From NCBI GenBank assembly GCA_965140405.1, contig OZ223208.1, positions 682,001 through 746,000 on the forward strand: a stretch of DNA of 64,000 nt, written 5' to 3'. The DNA is from G963556115 sp963666605 (GTDB lineage Bacteria > Planctomycetota > SZUA-567). Position numbers and translations under genes: made by a program. Shown in pieces: positions 46,041-54,679 of the stretch (its first letter is position 1; every line of letters starts with the position of its first letter). The notes under the pieces were generated by a model. That model was given only the letters and a program-made list of their open reading frames with translations. It did not search any database and was not told where the DNA came from.

Positions 46041-46592
46041 ATGAAGATTGGTTATATTAGAGTTAGCACTGTCAAATAAAATATTGCTCGTCAAAAAGAA
46101 TCACTCTCGGAAATGGATAAATTATTTATTGATTATGCTTCAGGAAAAGATGTCGAAAGAAAAGAATTCCAAAATCTTCTCGAGTTTATTCGTGAAGGTG
46201 ATGTACAACATGTTCATAGTATGGACTGATTGGCTCGCAATCTCGATGATCTACGGAGTATTATAATTAAACTAATCAATCATGGAATCAATATTCATTT
46301 TATAAAAGAATCTCTTACCTTTACCGGTAATGATGATTCTCCTATGTCAAAACTCCTGCTCTCTATGATGGGAGCATTTGCTGAATTTGAACTCGAGCTA
46401 CGTCGTGAACGACAAAAAGAGGGAATAGCTGCTGCAAAAAAACGTGGTGCATATAAGAATGTTGGCAGAAAGAAAGCTCTTAACGATGAGCAAATAATGA
46501 ATATTAGGTACAGAATTGAATTAGGAGAAAGCAAATTACAATTAGCAAAAGATTATGGTATCTCTAGGCAAACATTATATAATAGTATTTAA
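46041..46592 (+). pseudogene. Serine recombinase (resolvase/invertase) with two in-frame stops
   Basis: The full 183-codon frame is preserved: MKIGYIRVSTVK, stop TAA, NIARQKESL; IDYASGKDVERKEFQNLLEFIREGD; VHSMD, stop TGA, LARNLDDLR; LTFTGNDDSPMSKLLLSMMGAFAEFELELRRERQKEGI; and a C-terminal HTH (KDYGISRQTLYNSI). The catalytic Ser is in RVS. Both stops are explained by single C-to-T changes (CAA to TAA, CGA to TGA). Otherwise there is no decay, so inactivation is recent. Confidence 0.9.
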
Positions 46593-46657
46593 TTTGTCGT
46601 TATCTTTACATACAATAGTATATTGCGTAATACTGCAATTTCTTTGATGGAACTAAA

Positions 46658-47653
46658 ATGAGCATAAAGGTAATAATTGATAATTATAAATCGCATGAAA
46701 GCAACTATACTGAGCGTACTGATATAGAGTTTATAAGCTGTGAAGAAAAAGAATGTGATATATATATCGTTATTGATTATATTAGGATAAATAAGCCTAT
46801 TCATACAAAATGTCGTGATGGCGGATTTTGGATAGTCCCTTATGAACCTCCTGTAGAGTGTTATCAGTATTTTACAGAGAGTTATAAATACTTCGATCTA
46901 GTAAATACCCATTTTGCTAATTTAGAGAGTGAAGTTGAGAAAAAGGTTATAAGGGATCGATACCCTATAATGCCATTTATCAAGTTAGATAATAGCACAG
47001 CAGATAAAACTAATAATATACGCCAGCAAAAACAGAACCGAGTTAGTGCCGTTATCAGCTCTGCAGCAAATTTACAGGGTCATAAAATTCGCACTAATTT
47101 TATGACCTATTTGATAGAAAACAAATTTGATTTTGACCGTTTTGGTGCTGGAATAAACTGGATTCCCAATAAAGCAGATGCATTATTGCCTTATAAGTAC
47201 TCTATTGGGATGGAAAATTCTTCAATTCCATTTTATTGTACTGAGAAAATAGCTGATTGTTTTTCCTGCTTGACAATGCCGGTATATTGGGGGTGCCCAA
47301 ACATAACAGAGTATTTTCCGGAAGAATCAATGATATTAATTGATGAGAATGACTTTAAACTATCACTGGAAATAATTGAAGAAGCTGTTAGAAATAATCA
47401 CTATAATAAAAACTATGATGCTATCGTTTATGCTAGAGAAAGGTTATTTAAAGAGCATACAATATATCCTTACATTTGTCGTTTAATCGATAAATACTAC
47501 AATCCTACCTCAGAGCCAAAGGCTCATTATTTTCCTGGTAGATTATCACCAAAAGAACACAAATTATCATATAAACTAAAAAAGTCTTTAGGGGTATATT
47601 ATATTAAGAATTTATTGAGGAGCAGAAAGCTTCATCGCAAAGTAAAAAGGTAA
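46658..47653 (+). CDS. GT10-family (fucosyltransferase-like) glycosyltransferase
   Basis: The intact 331-residue member of the local GT10 set. The N-terminal half is divergent (KVIIDNYKSHESNY, EEKECDIYIVIDY, WIVPYEPPVECYQYF). The C-terminal half has the GT10 donor motif: ALLPYKYSIGMENSSIPFYCTEKIADCF, then MPVYWGCPNITEYFPEESMILID. The family includes alpha-1,3-fucosyltransferases that use GDP-fucose. The actual donor is unknown and no GDP-fucose genes are in the window. GGAAC before the ATG gives a modest ribosome binding site. The C-terminus is basic and suits membrane contact. Confidence 0.85.
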   Translation: MSIKVIIDNYKSHESNYTERTDIEFISCEEKECDIYIVIDYIRINKPIHTKCRDGGFWIVPYEPPVECYQYFTESYKYFDLVNTHFANLESEVEKKVIRDRYPIMPFIKLDNSTADKTNNIRQQKQNRVSAVISSAANLQGHKIRTNFMTYLIENKFDFDRFGAGINWIPNKADALLPYKYSIGMENSSIPFYCTEKIADCFSCLTMPVYWGCPNITEYFPEESMILIDENDFKLSLEIIEEAVRNNHYNKNYDAIVYARERLFKEHTIYPYICRLIDKYYNPTSEPKAHYFPGRLSPKEHKLSYKLKKSLGVYYIKNLLRSRKLHRKVKR

Positions 47654-47708
47654 AAATTTATCTGCTACTCAGTTTTTTTAGTTATTAAAACTTTAATGGA
47701 GAACAACA

Positions 47709-48659
47709 ATCACAAATATAACTGTCAGGCTTAGTCATCCATTTATTGGTTATGATTTTTTTAATCAAACACCGTTTCACAAAGGTATTTGGAATGACAT
47801 ACATTTTACACAAGATGAGGTTTCTGAATGTGACTTACTACTTTGTTTATCATCACCTCATAAGGATATAACGGTAAAATGTTCAGAAACATGGCTACTC
47901 TCACTAGAGCCACCAGCTCAGATGCGGCGGTGGGAACGAGCTTCTTACATATATTTTGATAGAATATTTGCTACGTGGAGCGATTTGCCCAATAAGTGTC
48001 AGCCATGTGTTAACTGGTTTCCAAAATTATCATATGAAGAACTATTAGAACTAAAACCTCCTAAAAAAGACTTAGAGATATCATGGGTAACAAGTAATAA
48101 TTCTGATTTATATGGACATAAGTTGCGTTTGAGCTTTATAAAGTATTTAAAAGATAAAGGCTTTCCATTTAATCTATATGGTAGAGGATTTACCCCAATA
48201 ATAGACAAAAAAGACGGAATTTTGCCCTATAAATATTCTATTGCTATTGAAAATTTTCAGATTAAAGAGTATTGGACAGAGAAGATTGCGGATTGCTTTC
48301 TTTGCTGGACCATCCCGTTTTACTGGGGTGCACCAAATATCGATAAATATTTTCCTGATGGATCATATATATTAATAGATCCTAAACGTCCCAAGTGGTC
48401 ACTGGACAAAATTAGCGACATAATTAGTAGTAATTATTATGCTGAAAATCTAGAATTTATAAGAGAAGCCCGTGAGCTTGTATTGAATAAGTATCAATTA
48501 TTTCCTTATATGAGCAAACAAATTGATTACGCTAAAATTAAATCTAAAAATAAAAGAGAGTATTATATCCCAAAAGTACTTCATCCTCGAGAAGTCGGAG
48601 GTATTGCAAAATTACGCTATAAGTTTGATTATTTTCTTTCAAAACATTTTAATCGATAG
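47709..48659 (+). CDS. GT10-family glycosyltransferase without a canonical start codon
   Basis: The frame is open from a TAA at 47694 to 48659. It encodes conserved GT10 sequence from ITVRLSHPFIGYDFF onward, including DLLLCLSS, WLLSLEPPAQ, ILPYKYSIAIENFQIKEYWTEKIADCF and IPFYWGAPNIDKYFPDGSYILID. There is no ATG, GTG or TTG in this frame before 47922, which would cut off about 70 conserved residues. A GGAG (47698-47701) sits 7 nt before an ATC at 47709; ATC or the ATA at 47718 may initiate, or an ATG was lost. It lies between the 331-residue paralogue and the GT2 gene. Confidence 0.75.
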   Translation: MTNITVRLSHPFIGYDFFNQTPFHKGIWNDIHFTQDEVSECDLLLCLSSPHKDITVKCSETWLLSLEPPAQMRRWERASYIYFDRIFATWSDLPNKCQPCVNWFPKLSYEELLELKPPKKDLEISWVTSNNSDLYGHKLRLSFIKYLKDKGFPFNLYGRGFTPIIDKKDGILPYKYSIAIENFQIKEYWTEKIADCFLCWTIPFYWGAPNIDKYFPDGSYILIDPKRPKWSLDKISDIISSNYYAENLEFIREARELVLNKYQLFPYMSKQIDYAKIKSKNKREYYIPKVLHPREVGGIAKLRYKFDYFLSKHFNR

Positions 48660-48671
48660 TAAGGCAAGACA

Positions 48672-49694
48672 ATGTATTCAGATATTTTAGTTTCTATAAT
48701 AATGCCAGTATATAATGTAGAAAAGTACATAGGAGAAGCAATAGAAAGTGTACTTAACCAAAGCCACAGCAACCTTGAGCTAATTGTTATTGATGACTGT
48801 ACACCAGATAAAAGCATGGAGATAGCTAAAACATATACAGATTCGCGGATAGTATTTTGTAAAAATCCTAAGAATTTGGGACTGGCTCAGACAAGAAATA
48901 CAGGTATGAGAGTTTCAAAGGGCAAGTATATAGCAATGCTTGATTCAGATGACATTGCCACTCCAGATAGAATTGGAAAGCAGGTTGCATATTTAGAAAA
49001 GCATATAGATGTTGGAATTTGTGGCACAGGATACAAACTTTTCGGCAATAATGAAAAGACTCCAAAACAGAAGTTTATTGGAACTGAAGAGCTAAAGACC
49101 TTATTTGCATTTTTTCCAGGATTTCACTGTACAACAATTATGTTGAGAAGTAGCCTAGTATTTGACAATAATCTATTCTATTGGGAAGATAAGGACTGGA
49201 TCTGTGAGGATTATGATATCTGTATGCGTGGTATTGAACTATCTGGGATACACGTTATCCAAGACTGTCTATACCTATACAGAAAGCATGACTCTCAATT
49301 AACAACCAATGACATTGGTTATAAACAAAAAACCGCAGAGCTATCAGGAGCGTATATCTCCAAAAAACTTGGTAATATTTTAAACGATGAAGAACTGAAG
49401 ACCTATATTGACATGGCCTCAGAGACTAATCTTGGAATGACCAAGGAATATTTCGATTTAATTACAAATATTTGCAATCGACTTATAGTAACAAATAACT
49501 CAGACAAAGTATTCATAAAAGACATTTTTAATCCTGGTGTATCATTGCGTTGGTATCGAGGGTGTAAACCATACATCAAGAACAATCAAATATCAAGAAA
49601 AGAACTTTCTAGTAATAATATGTATGGTTATTTACCTATATTTAAACGTATAAAACTCACTTTGCTTATTATAAAGAATTATTTTATACTTTAA
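48672..49694 (+). CDS. GT2-family glycosyltransferase
   Basis: The 340-residue protein has a GT-A fold N-terminal domain: VSIIMPVYNVEKYIGEAIESVLNQ, VIDDCTPD, the metal-binding DSDD in MLDSDDIATPDRIG, and the acceptor-side CEDYDICMRG. The C-terminal third is helical without membrane spans. It transfers a sugar from a nucleotide donor, likely to a surface polysaccharide. It begins 12 bp after the GT10 gene, with AAGGCA before the ATG, so they share an mRNA. Confidence 0.92.
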   Translation: MYSDILVSIIMPVYNVEKYIGEAIESVLNQSHSNLELIVIDDCTPDKSMEIAKTYTDSRIVFCKNPKNLGLAQTRNTGMRVSKGKYIAMLDSDDIATPDRIGKQVAYLEKHIDVGICGTGYKLFGNNEKTPKQKFIGTEELKTLFAFFPGFHCTTIMLRSSLVFDNNLFYWEDKDWICEDYDICMRGIELSGIHVIQDCLYLYRKHDSQLTTNDIGYKQKTAELSGAYISKKLGNILNDEELKTYIDMASETNLGMTKEYFDLITNICNRLIVTNNSDKVFIKDIFNPGVSLRWYRGCKPYIKNNQISRKELSSNNMYGYLPIFKRIKLTLLIIKNYFIL

Positions 49695-49741
49695 GTAAAC
49701 AACGCTAATAAATATAAATGGATCATACTTCTCTATTAGGT

Positions 49742-50818
49742 AGATTCAAATTCCAAGTGCAACACTTGAGTTAAAACAGAAAATAGTAAGGTGGTCGATA
49801 TATAGTTCGCCAAAACCATCTATTTCTATCACTCAAGTAGAGCATATGAAAGAGAAATACCACCACCTTACTTATGAAGATCGTACAATTATCAAAGTGT
49901 TATTGCAAGAGAATAAAACCTATTCTTACATAGCTAGAGTTGTTGGAGTGCATAGGTGCACCATAAGCAGAGAAATACAGCGCAATAGTGGTAAACGTGG
50001 ATATAGAAACAAGCAGGCTCAAAGAAAAGCGATGAAACGCAGAGCAATACCCAGAATGAAAAAGCTTGACGAGTATGTCAAAAGGTTTATTATCAAGAAA
50101 CTACGACAGGATTTTTCTCCTGAGCAAATCTCTGGTATTAGCAAGAAACTCCTTGGGTTTACCATCTCTCATGAGAGTATTTATCAATTAATTGTTGAGG
50201 ACAAAAAGCATGGAGGAAAACTATATCTGCACCTTAGAATTAATGGCAAGCGTAAACAGAAGAGACGGTGCAGAAGTACTGATAATAGAGGAATAATCAA
50301 GAATGCTATTAGTATAGACAAACGCCCTGGAGACATCGAGAGACGCAAGAGAATAGGTGACTGGGAAGCAGATCTAGTAAGTGGGGCAAATCATAAAGGA
50401 TACCTTGTAACTTTGCTTGAGCGCAAGAAGGTTTGGGTTCGTTAGAAATAAAAGCAGTGAACTTGTGAAGGCTGAAATAATTCGCTTACTGAGAAGCTTT
50501 AAAGTTTGTACGATTACTTATGATAATGGTAAGGAATTTTCAGGTCATGGTGATGTGAATGAAGTGTTAAAGTGTAAGAGTTATTTCTGTCATCCGTACA
50601 GTGCCTGGGAGCGTGGTAGCAACGAGAATACAAACGGTTTACTAAGGCAGTATTTCCCTAAAGATCGAGAGCTACTGAATGTAACTCAAAAAAGACTCGA
50701 AGCAATAGAGAAATTGGTTAACAGTCGACAAAGAAAGAGATTGGGATTTAAAAGCCCGCTTGAAGTATACAAACGGGCTTCATAAAAAGCGCAAGTGTTG
50801 CACTTAGAATTTGAATCC
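49742..50818 (+). mobile_element. IS30-family insertion sequence
   Basis: The ends are 26-bp inverted repeats with a single mismatch: GATTCAAATTCCAAGTGCAA at the left (49743) and its complement ending at 50818 on the right. Total length is about 1.08 kb with one transposase gene filling it. I see no convincing target duplication. The left end also occurs alone at 42549. Confidence 0.9.
49846..50785 (+). pseudogene. IS30 transposase split by one frameshift
   Basis: The first frame (49846-50445) has the IS30 HTH (LTYEDRTIIKVLLQENKTYSYIARVVGVHRCTISREI) and ends in GDWEADLVSGANHKGYLVTLLERKK. The second frame (50417-50785) continues RRFGFVRNKSSELVKAEIIRLL, TYDNGKEFSGH, YSAWERGSNENTNGLLRQYFPK. The DDE residues (Asp in WEADL, Asp in TYDNG, Glu in NENTNG) are all present. 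The frame changes near 50425. One base change would restore it, so it is recently dead or depends on frameshifting. Confidence 0.85.
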
Positions 50819-50827
50819 AAGTTATAT

Positions 50828-51901
50828 TTAGTCAATATAAGCGATAAGAATGGTGTCAAAAACTCTACGGTCCCTCCTTAGTTTTCTAATTTTAAACTTG
50901 TAGCCTAACCCTAAACTATCAATCAGTGGCTTAATATTAATATAATCATTGTAGTGATGATATATTGAAATTAGCAACACTGGAGTATGCTTTTTAATTG
51001 TTTCAATGGCACCGTTTATCGCTCCTGTCTCTGCCCCTTCAATATCCATTTTAATCAAACCAACATTTAACTTATCTTCATTTACAAGATCATCAATCTT
51101 AATAACTTCTACCTCTTGTAACTCATACTTATATTTAGGATATTGTTGATTGTCTAATAAAGCAGCTTTATCACTGCTAAGAACACAAACAGTAGGGTCG
51201 CAATTTGAATCCTTTTCTTTATAAAACCTTGAAATACAACTTGACTCACCGACGCCCTTTTTAATAGGCTTTACTATATCATCCAATTTGTTATCTACAA
51301 CAGTTTTTTTTAATGCGTTAAAAGTATCGTCAACAGGCTCAAAAGCATAAATTTGCTTTGGTGAATATTCACGAAGGGCTAATGCTGTATCACCCCAGTT
51401 TGCACCACAATCTAGAAATACCGTTTCTTTTAAATTATTAACAATATTTTTCGCCAAAAACTCTAATCCATACCCACATTCGAATATATATTCTTCCAAT
51501 ATAAGATTTTTGCTTATGTTATATTGCTCTCTTAGCTTTTTAGCATAATCCATATTATCAATATTTAATATATTCCCTACATCTTTATACTTCTCGCAAT
51601 AATATGTAGGATATATAGCATTGACTGCTGGAAAAGCTTTTGCAAATTGTATGATTGTCTCGGTATTATCATCTACAATATCGAGACTTTCTTTATCCAT
51701 ACTTGTCTTTAGCTCATTCATACTAGTTACAAACTCTTGAGAATTCTCAATATATTTTTCGATAAATGAAGAGTCACAACAAGATCGTGGTTGAGAAAAC
51801 CGCTTATAATCATACCCAAGTTTAATTCCAAGTCGAATTCTTCGGATTTTATTATAAATCTTATCTGGTACTATATTGCTCACCCATTTAAACGGTTTCA
51901 T
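50828..51901 (-). CDS. FkbM-family methyltransferase
   Basis: The 357-residue protein has an N-terminal part of about 130 residues without clear homology, then an FkbM SAM-dependent methyltransferase domain. SAM motif I is VFLDCGANWGDTALALREYSP, the acidic motif is IYAFEPVDDTF, and the hallmark IDDLVNEDKLNVGLIKMDIEGAETGAINGA follows. FkbM enzymes O-methylate sugars in surface glycans. It is the last gene of the minus-strand glycan operon and has AGGAG 7 nt before the ATG. An IS30 copy abuts its 3' end. Confidence 0.9.
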   Translation of the reverse strand: MKPFKWVSNIVPDKIYNKIRRIRLGIKLGYDYKRFSQPRSCCDSSFIEKYIENSQEFVTSMNELKTSMDKESLDIVDDNTETIIQFAKAFPAVNAIYPTYYCEKYKDVGNILNIDNMDYAKKLREQYNISKNLILEEYIFECGYGLEFLAKNIVNNLKETVFLDCGANWGDTALALREYSPKQIYAFEPVDDTFNALKKTVVDNKLDDIVKPIKKGVGESSCISRFYKEKDSNCDPTVCVLSSDKAALLDNQQYPKYKYELQEVEVIKIDDLVNEDKLNVGLIKMDIEGAETGAINGAIETIKKHTPVLLISIYHHYNDYINIKPLIDSLGLGYKFKIRKLRRDRRVFDTILIAYID

Positions 51902-51954
51902 TTTTACTCCTTGATTAATCTGATAATAATAGTAAATAATAATTTACCGATAAT

Positions 51955-52203
51955 TTTGGTTCTACTTTTTCTGCTAGTATGTTTTGTGTTAAAAACGATG
52001 ATATGATTTTCATCACATCACAATGGCCTAGTAGAGCAATTGTGGATGAGATTACTTCTTATTTTAGTATTCAGAAAGTTAATAATTATCATGGTATAGC
52101 ATATTAGAGAACATCATTTTCTATGTAAATAACGCCAAATATTTCTTCATTTCATTAGAAGCCAACCCTTAGTAAAAATTCTAAACTTTCTCTTTAGAAA
52201 AGA
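51955..52203. repeat. Decayed partial duplicate of the 5' end of the 804-residue gene and 3' end of its upstream neighbour
   Basis: Blocks match 54317-54336, 54407-54465, 54596-54647 and 55856-55963 in the same order and orientation, with the intervening parts deleted. The minus strand encodes RKFRIFTKGWLLMK, stop, RNIWRYLHR, a copy of the C-terminus at 55874 with its Trp codon changed to TGA. The type B IS3 element is absent from this copy. It fills the gap between the 804-residue gene and the FkbM gene. Confidence 0.85.
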
Positions 52204-52227
52204 CAAAATAAAAAAGCACGCACTTCT

Positions 52228-54594
52228 TTAAAAATAATTTTCTAATAAATAATCGTATGTTGTTTTGGGAACAATGTCTATTAATTCTTTTTTTTGTTTA
52301 TCTTTAATACATTGGCGTACTCTGGATGCACTTATCGGCGTACCATCAAACTCTTTTCTTGGAATAACAACAACCTCAATACCATATTTAGGTAATATCT
52401 GTAACATTTGATCATTATACTGTGATGTAACAACACATAACGGCTCATCACCTACAAATCTTTTGGTAATATTTGCATATGGCGCAAGATATTTTCCAAA
52501 AACATCAAGGTCAAGAGAAGCATCAATTTTCTCTTTTTTCTCTTCCTTCTGAAAATATGATTTAAATGTAATGTTTGAAATAATAAATTGTCCACTCGGA
52601 ACAACTATTACATTTTCCAGATCTTTTACGCCTTTTTTTACTAACTCAATACGATCAGAAAATGGAAAGTATGATTTGTCTTCCTCAAGTATAAAAACAA
52701 TGAGTTCATCTACTGTATTAGCAGCCCACTCTATCAAATATCTGTGTCCATGCGTAAATGGATTACAGTTCATAACTATTGAACCTGTAGTTTTATTGTC
52801 TTTACCAAAATTAAAATCATTTAAAAATTGCTGGTACTGTATTAGCATTGGAGATGATCCCAAATTTATATTATCATTGCGTTTGTTATTAAACTTTACA
52901 ATATTGCTCTCATTTATGCAAATACCTTTCCTAGATAATGGATTATCATTATCTTTGTTTTGTGCTAAATCACAAATAATTCCTCTTTTAGAAAATAAGA
53001 ACTCGTATAATTGCTCTGAAACTATACGGTTACCTATATGATTAAAATGTAAATAATCCCAAAACACTTCTTCTCCTACTTTTCTCCTTTTAATATTTAC
53101 ATCACAATGTATATAGTTATACGATTCAAAATATTTTGGATTAAACGTAAAGTTTTCACGAGAAACAAATGAAAAGTTATTGCTAAGAAATAGTCCTCCC
53201 AAAATAACAATATCACCTTTTTTAAAATTAATACCATTAATTTTTTTATAAAAATCAAAAAAGCATGTTACTCCAGAATAATTTTTAACAAGATACATAT
53301 TATTTTTATTACTATTTATCTTTCTTTGCAAATAACTAGCAATAGTATATTTATCTTCGCACCCTGATCCTAATACTCTAGAATTTCCAAAAATATATAT
53401 TACAAAATCATATGATTCTGGTTTGTTAGTTGTTACTCTATTCATCCCATTATTTTCAAAATGAATATATTTACTATTATTTTCGCTTTGATGTATCATA
53501 TTATGATACGACTCTACATCATTCGATATTTCTGCCCAGAGTAATTTCTTATGTTTTAATGATAATTCTGTATTATGAGGGTTAGCAATAATATGCTTTT
53601 CTAATAACGTAGGCTTATCCTGATCAAAGACTTGATCAAACGATGAGACAACCATCGTTGCATTACTGGTTATGATCTTGTAATAAACACATGAGAAGAT
53701 ATAATCCTCAAACTCTCTTTCATTAGGCAAAGAATGCAGCACTATCTCTGCAAGCTTAACTATATCTGACCAATTATTTAAAGGTGTAGAGAATAAGTTA
53801 TTATATTCTTTATAAACGAACTCAGCTTCTTGTGGTTCAGTTTTACAAAAACTTTTTTTAATACCGTAATAATCCAGGTATAAATTCTGTTTATACTTAT
53901 CATATTTTTGCCAAGAAATAAGTTGTTTATTATAATTGATTAAAAAATTAGTAGAAGATTTACTTATATCTTCTCTTGTTAATGACACTATATCAGAATA
54001 GTTAACAATAGTAGACGTAATCACATCTAATTCTAGAATTGCACTATAACACTGAAGATCTTGCCAAGTATAAATCTCTTTTGGTGCCAACTGACAAGTA
54101 CTTATAAATTTTTCACAAAAATAATTTATTTTGGCAGCTACAGTAACCAATAAGGAAAAATTCATTGCAGATAGTTGCATAGCTTCTCTTTTTGTTACCG
54201 TCAAATAAATTGATACATTACTTTTAATCTGGCATACAAAACTTTTGGTTTTCATAATACTTCTCGACGTCACAATAACGGCATCAATTTCTGCGACATT
54301 ATCGCTAACAACTATATCTGCTGGTATGTTTTGTGTTTTGCAAAATTTACCAAAAGCTGAATTATCTTGTCTCATGTAATTAATAGTAATATCTGGTCTA
54401 TTTAGTGTTAAAAACGATGATATGATTTTCATCATATCACAATGGCCTAGTAGAGCAATTGTGGAGTTTACCGGAATGCGTTCAAATCTTAAACTATTAT
54501 TAGGAGAGATTATTTTATTTTTACAGCTTATTAATAATAAATAATAATAAAAAGTCCTGAGAACTTTTAACATAACTGCATATATTGATTTCAT
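52228..54594 (-). CDS. Large multidomain protein: unknown N-terminus, SGNH-like middle, citrate-lyase-ligase-like nucleotidyltransferase C-terminus
   Basis: Up to 804 residues if started at 54642, or 788 from the ATG at 54594 (AAGAAG upstream), which I prefer because an IS sits at 54648. The N-terminal 400 residues are unrecognised. A middle segment (VIYIFGNSRVLGSGCEDKYTIASYLQ to DYLHFNHIGNRIVSEQLYEF) looks like a SGNH esterase/acyltransferase fold: GNSR early, and a D-H pair in DYLHFNH. The C-terminal 205 residues match the catalytic domain of citrate lyase ligase CitC: GSIVMNCNPFTHGHRYLIEWAA with the HxGH nucleotide motif, FPFSDRIELVKKGVKDL, FIISNITFKSYF, RFVGDEPLCVVTSQYN and ISASRVRQ. CitC activates acetate as acetyl-AMP. 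Here it sits in a sugar operon with no citrate lyase genes, so sugar acylation or activation of another acid is inferred. Confidence 0.7.
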   Translation of the reverse strand: MKSIYAVMLKVLRTFYYYLLLISCKNKIISPNNSLRFERIPVNSTIALLGHCDMMKIISSFLTLNRPDITINYMRQDNSAFGKFCKTQNIPADIVVSDNVAEIDAVIVTSRSIMKTKSFVCQIKSNVSIYLTVTKREAMQLSAMNFSLLVTVAAKINYFCEKFISTCQLAPKEIYTWQDLQCYSAILELDVITSTIVNYSDIVSLTREDISKSSTNFLINYNKQLISWQKYDKYKQNLYLDYYGIKKSFCKTEPQEAEFVYKEYNNLFSTPLNNWSDIVKLAEIVLHSLPNEREFEDYIFSCVYYKIITSNATMVVSSFDQVFDQDKPTLLEKHIIANPHNTELSLKHKKLLWAEISNDVESYHNMIHQSENNSKYIHFENNGMNRVTTNKPESYDFVIYIFGNSRVLGSGCEDKYTIASYLQRKINSNKNNMYLVKNYSGVTCFFDFYKKINGINFKKGDIVILGGLFLSNNFSFVSRENFTFNPKYFESYNYIHCDVNIKRRKVGEEVFWDYLHFNHIGNRIVSEQLYEFLFSKRGIICDLAQNKDNDNPLSRKGICINESNIVKFNNKRNDNINLGSSPMLIQYQQFLNDFNFGKDNKTTGSIVMNCNPFTHGHRYLIEWAANTVDELIVFILEEDKSYFPFSDRIELVKKGVKDLENVIVVPSGQFIISNITFKSYFQKEEKKEKIDASLDLDVFGKYLAPYANITKRFVGDEPLCVVTSQYNDQMLQILPKYGIEVVVIPRKEFDGTPISASRVRQCIKDKQKKELIDIVPKTTYDYLLENYF

Positions 54595-54679
54595 AATGAG
54601 ATTACTTCTTATTTTAGTATTCATAAAGTTAATAATTATCATGGTATTGCAGTGACCTAGATTTGGTGGACAACCACCT

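Noticed and set aside
47922..48659. A 245-residue GT10 starting at ATG 47922
   Set aside because: About 70 upstream codons encode family-conserved sequence, so this ATG is internal.
52228..54594. A citrate lyase ligase (CitC) for citrate fermentation
   Set aside because: There are no citDEF genes, the protein is more than twice the normal length and its context is glycan synthesis.
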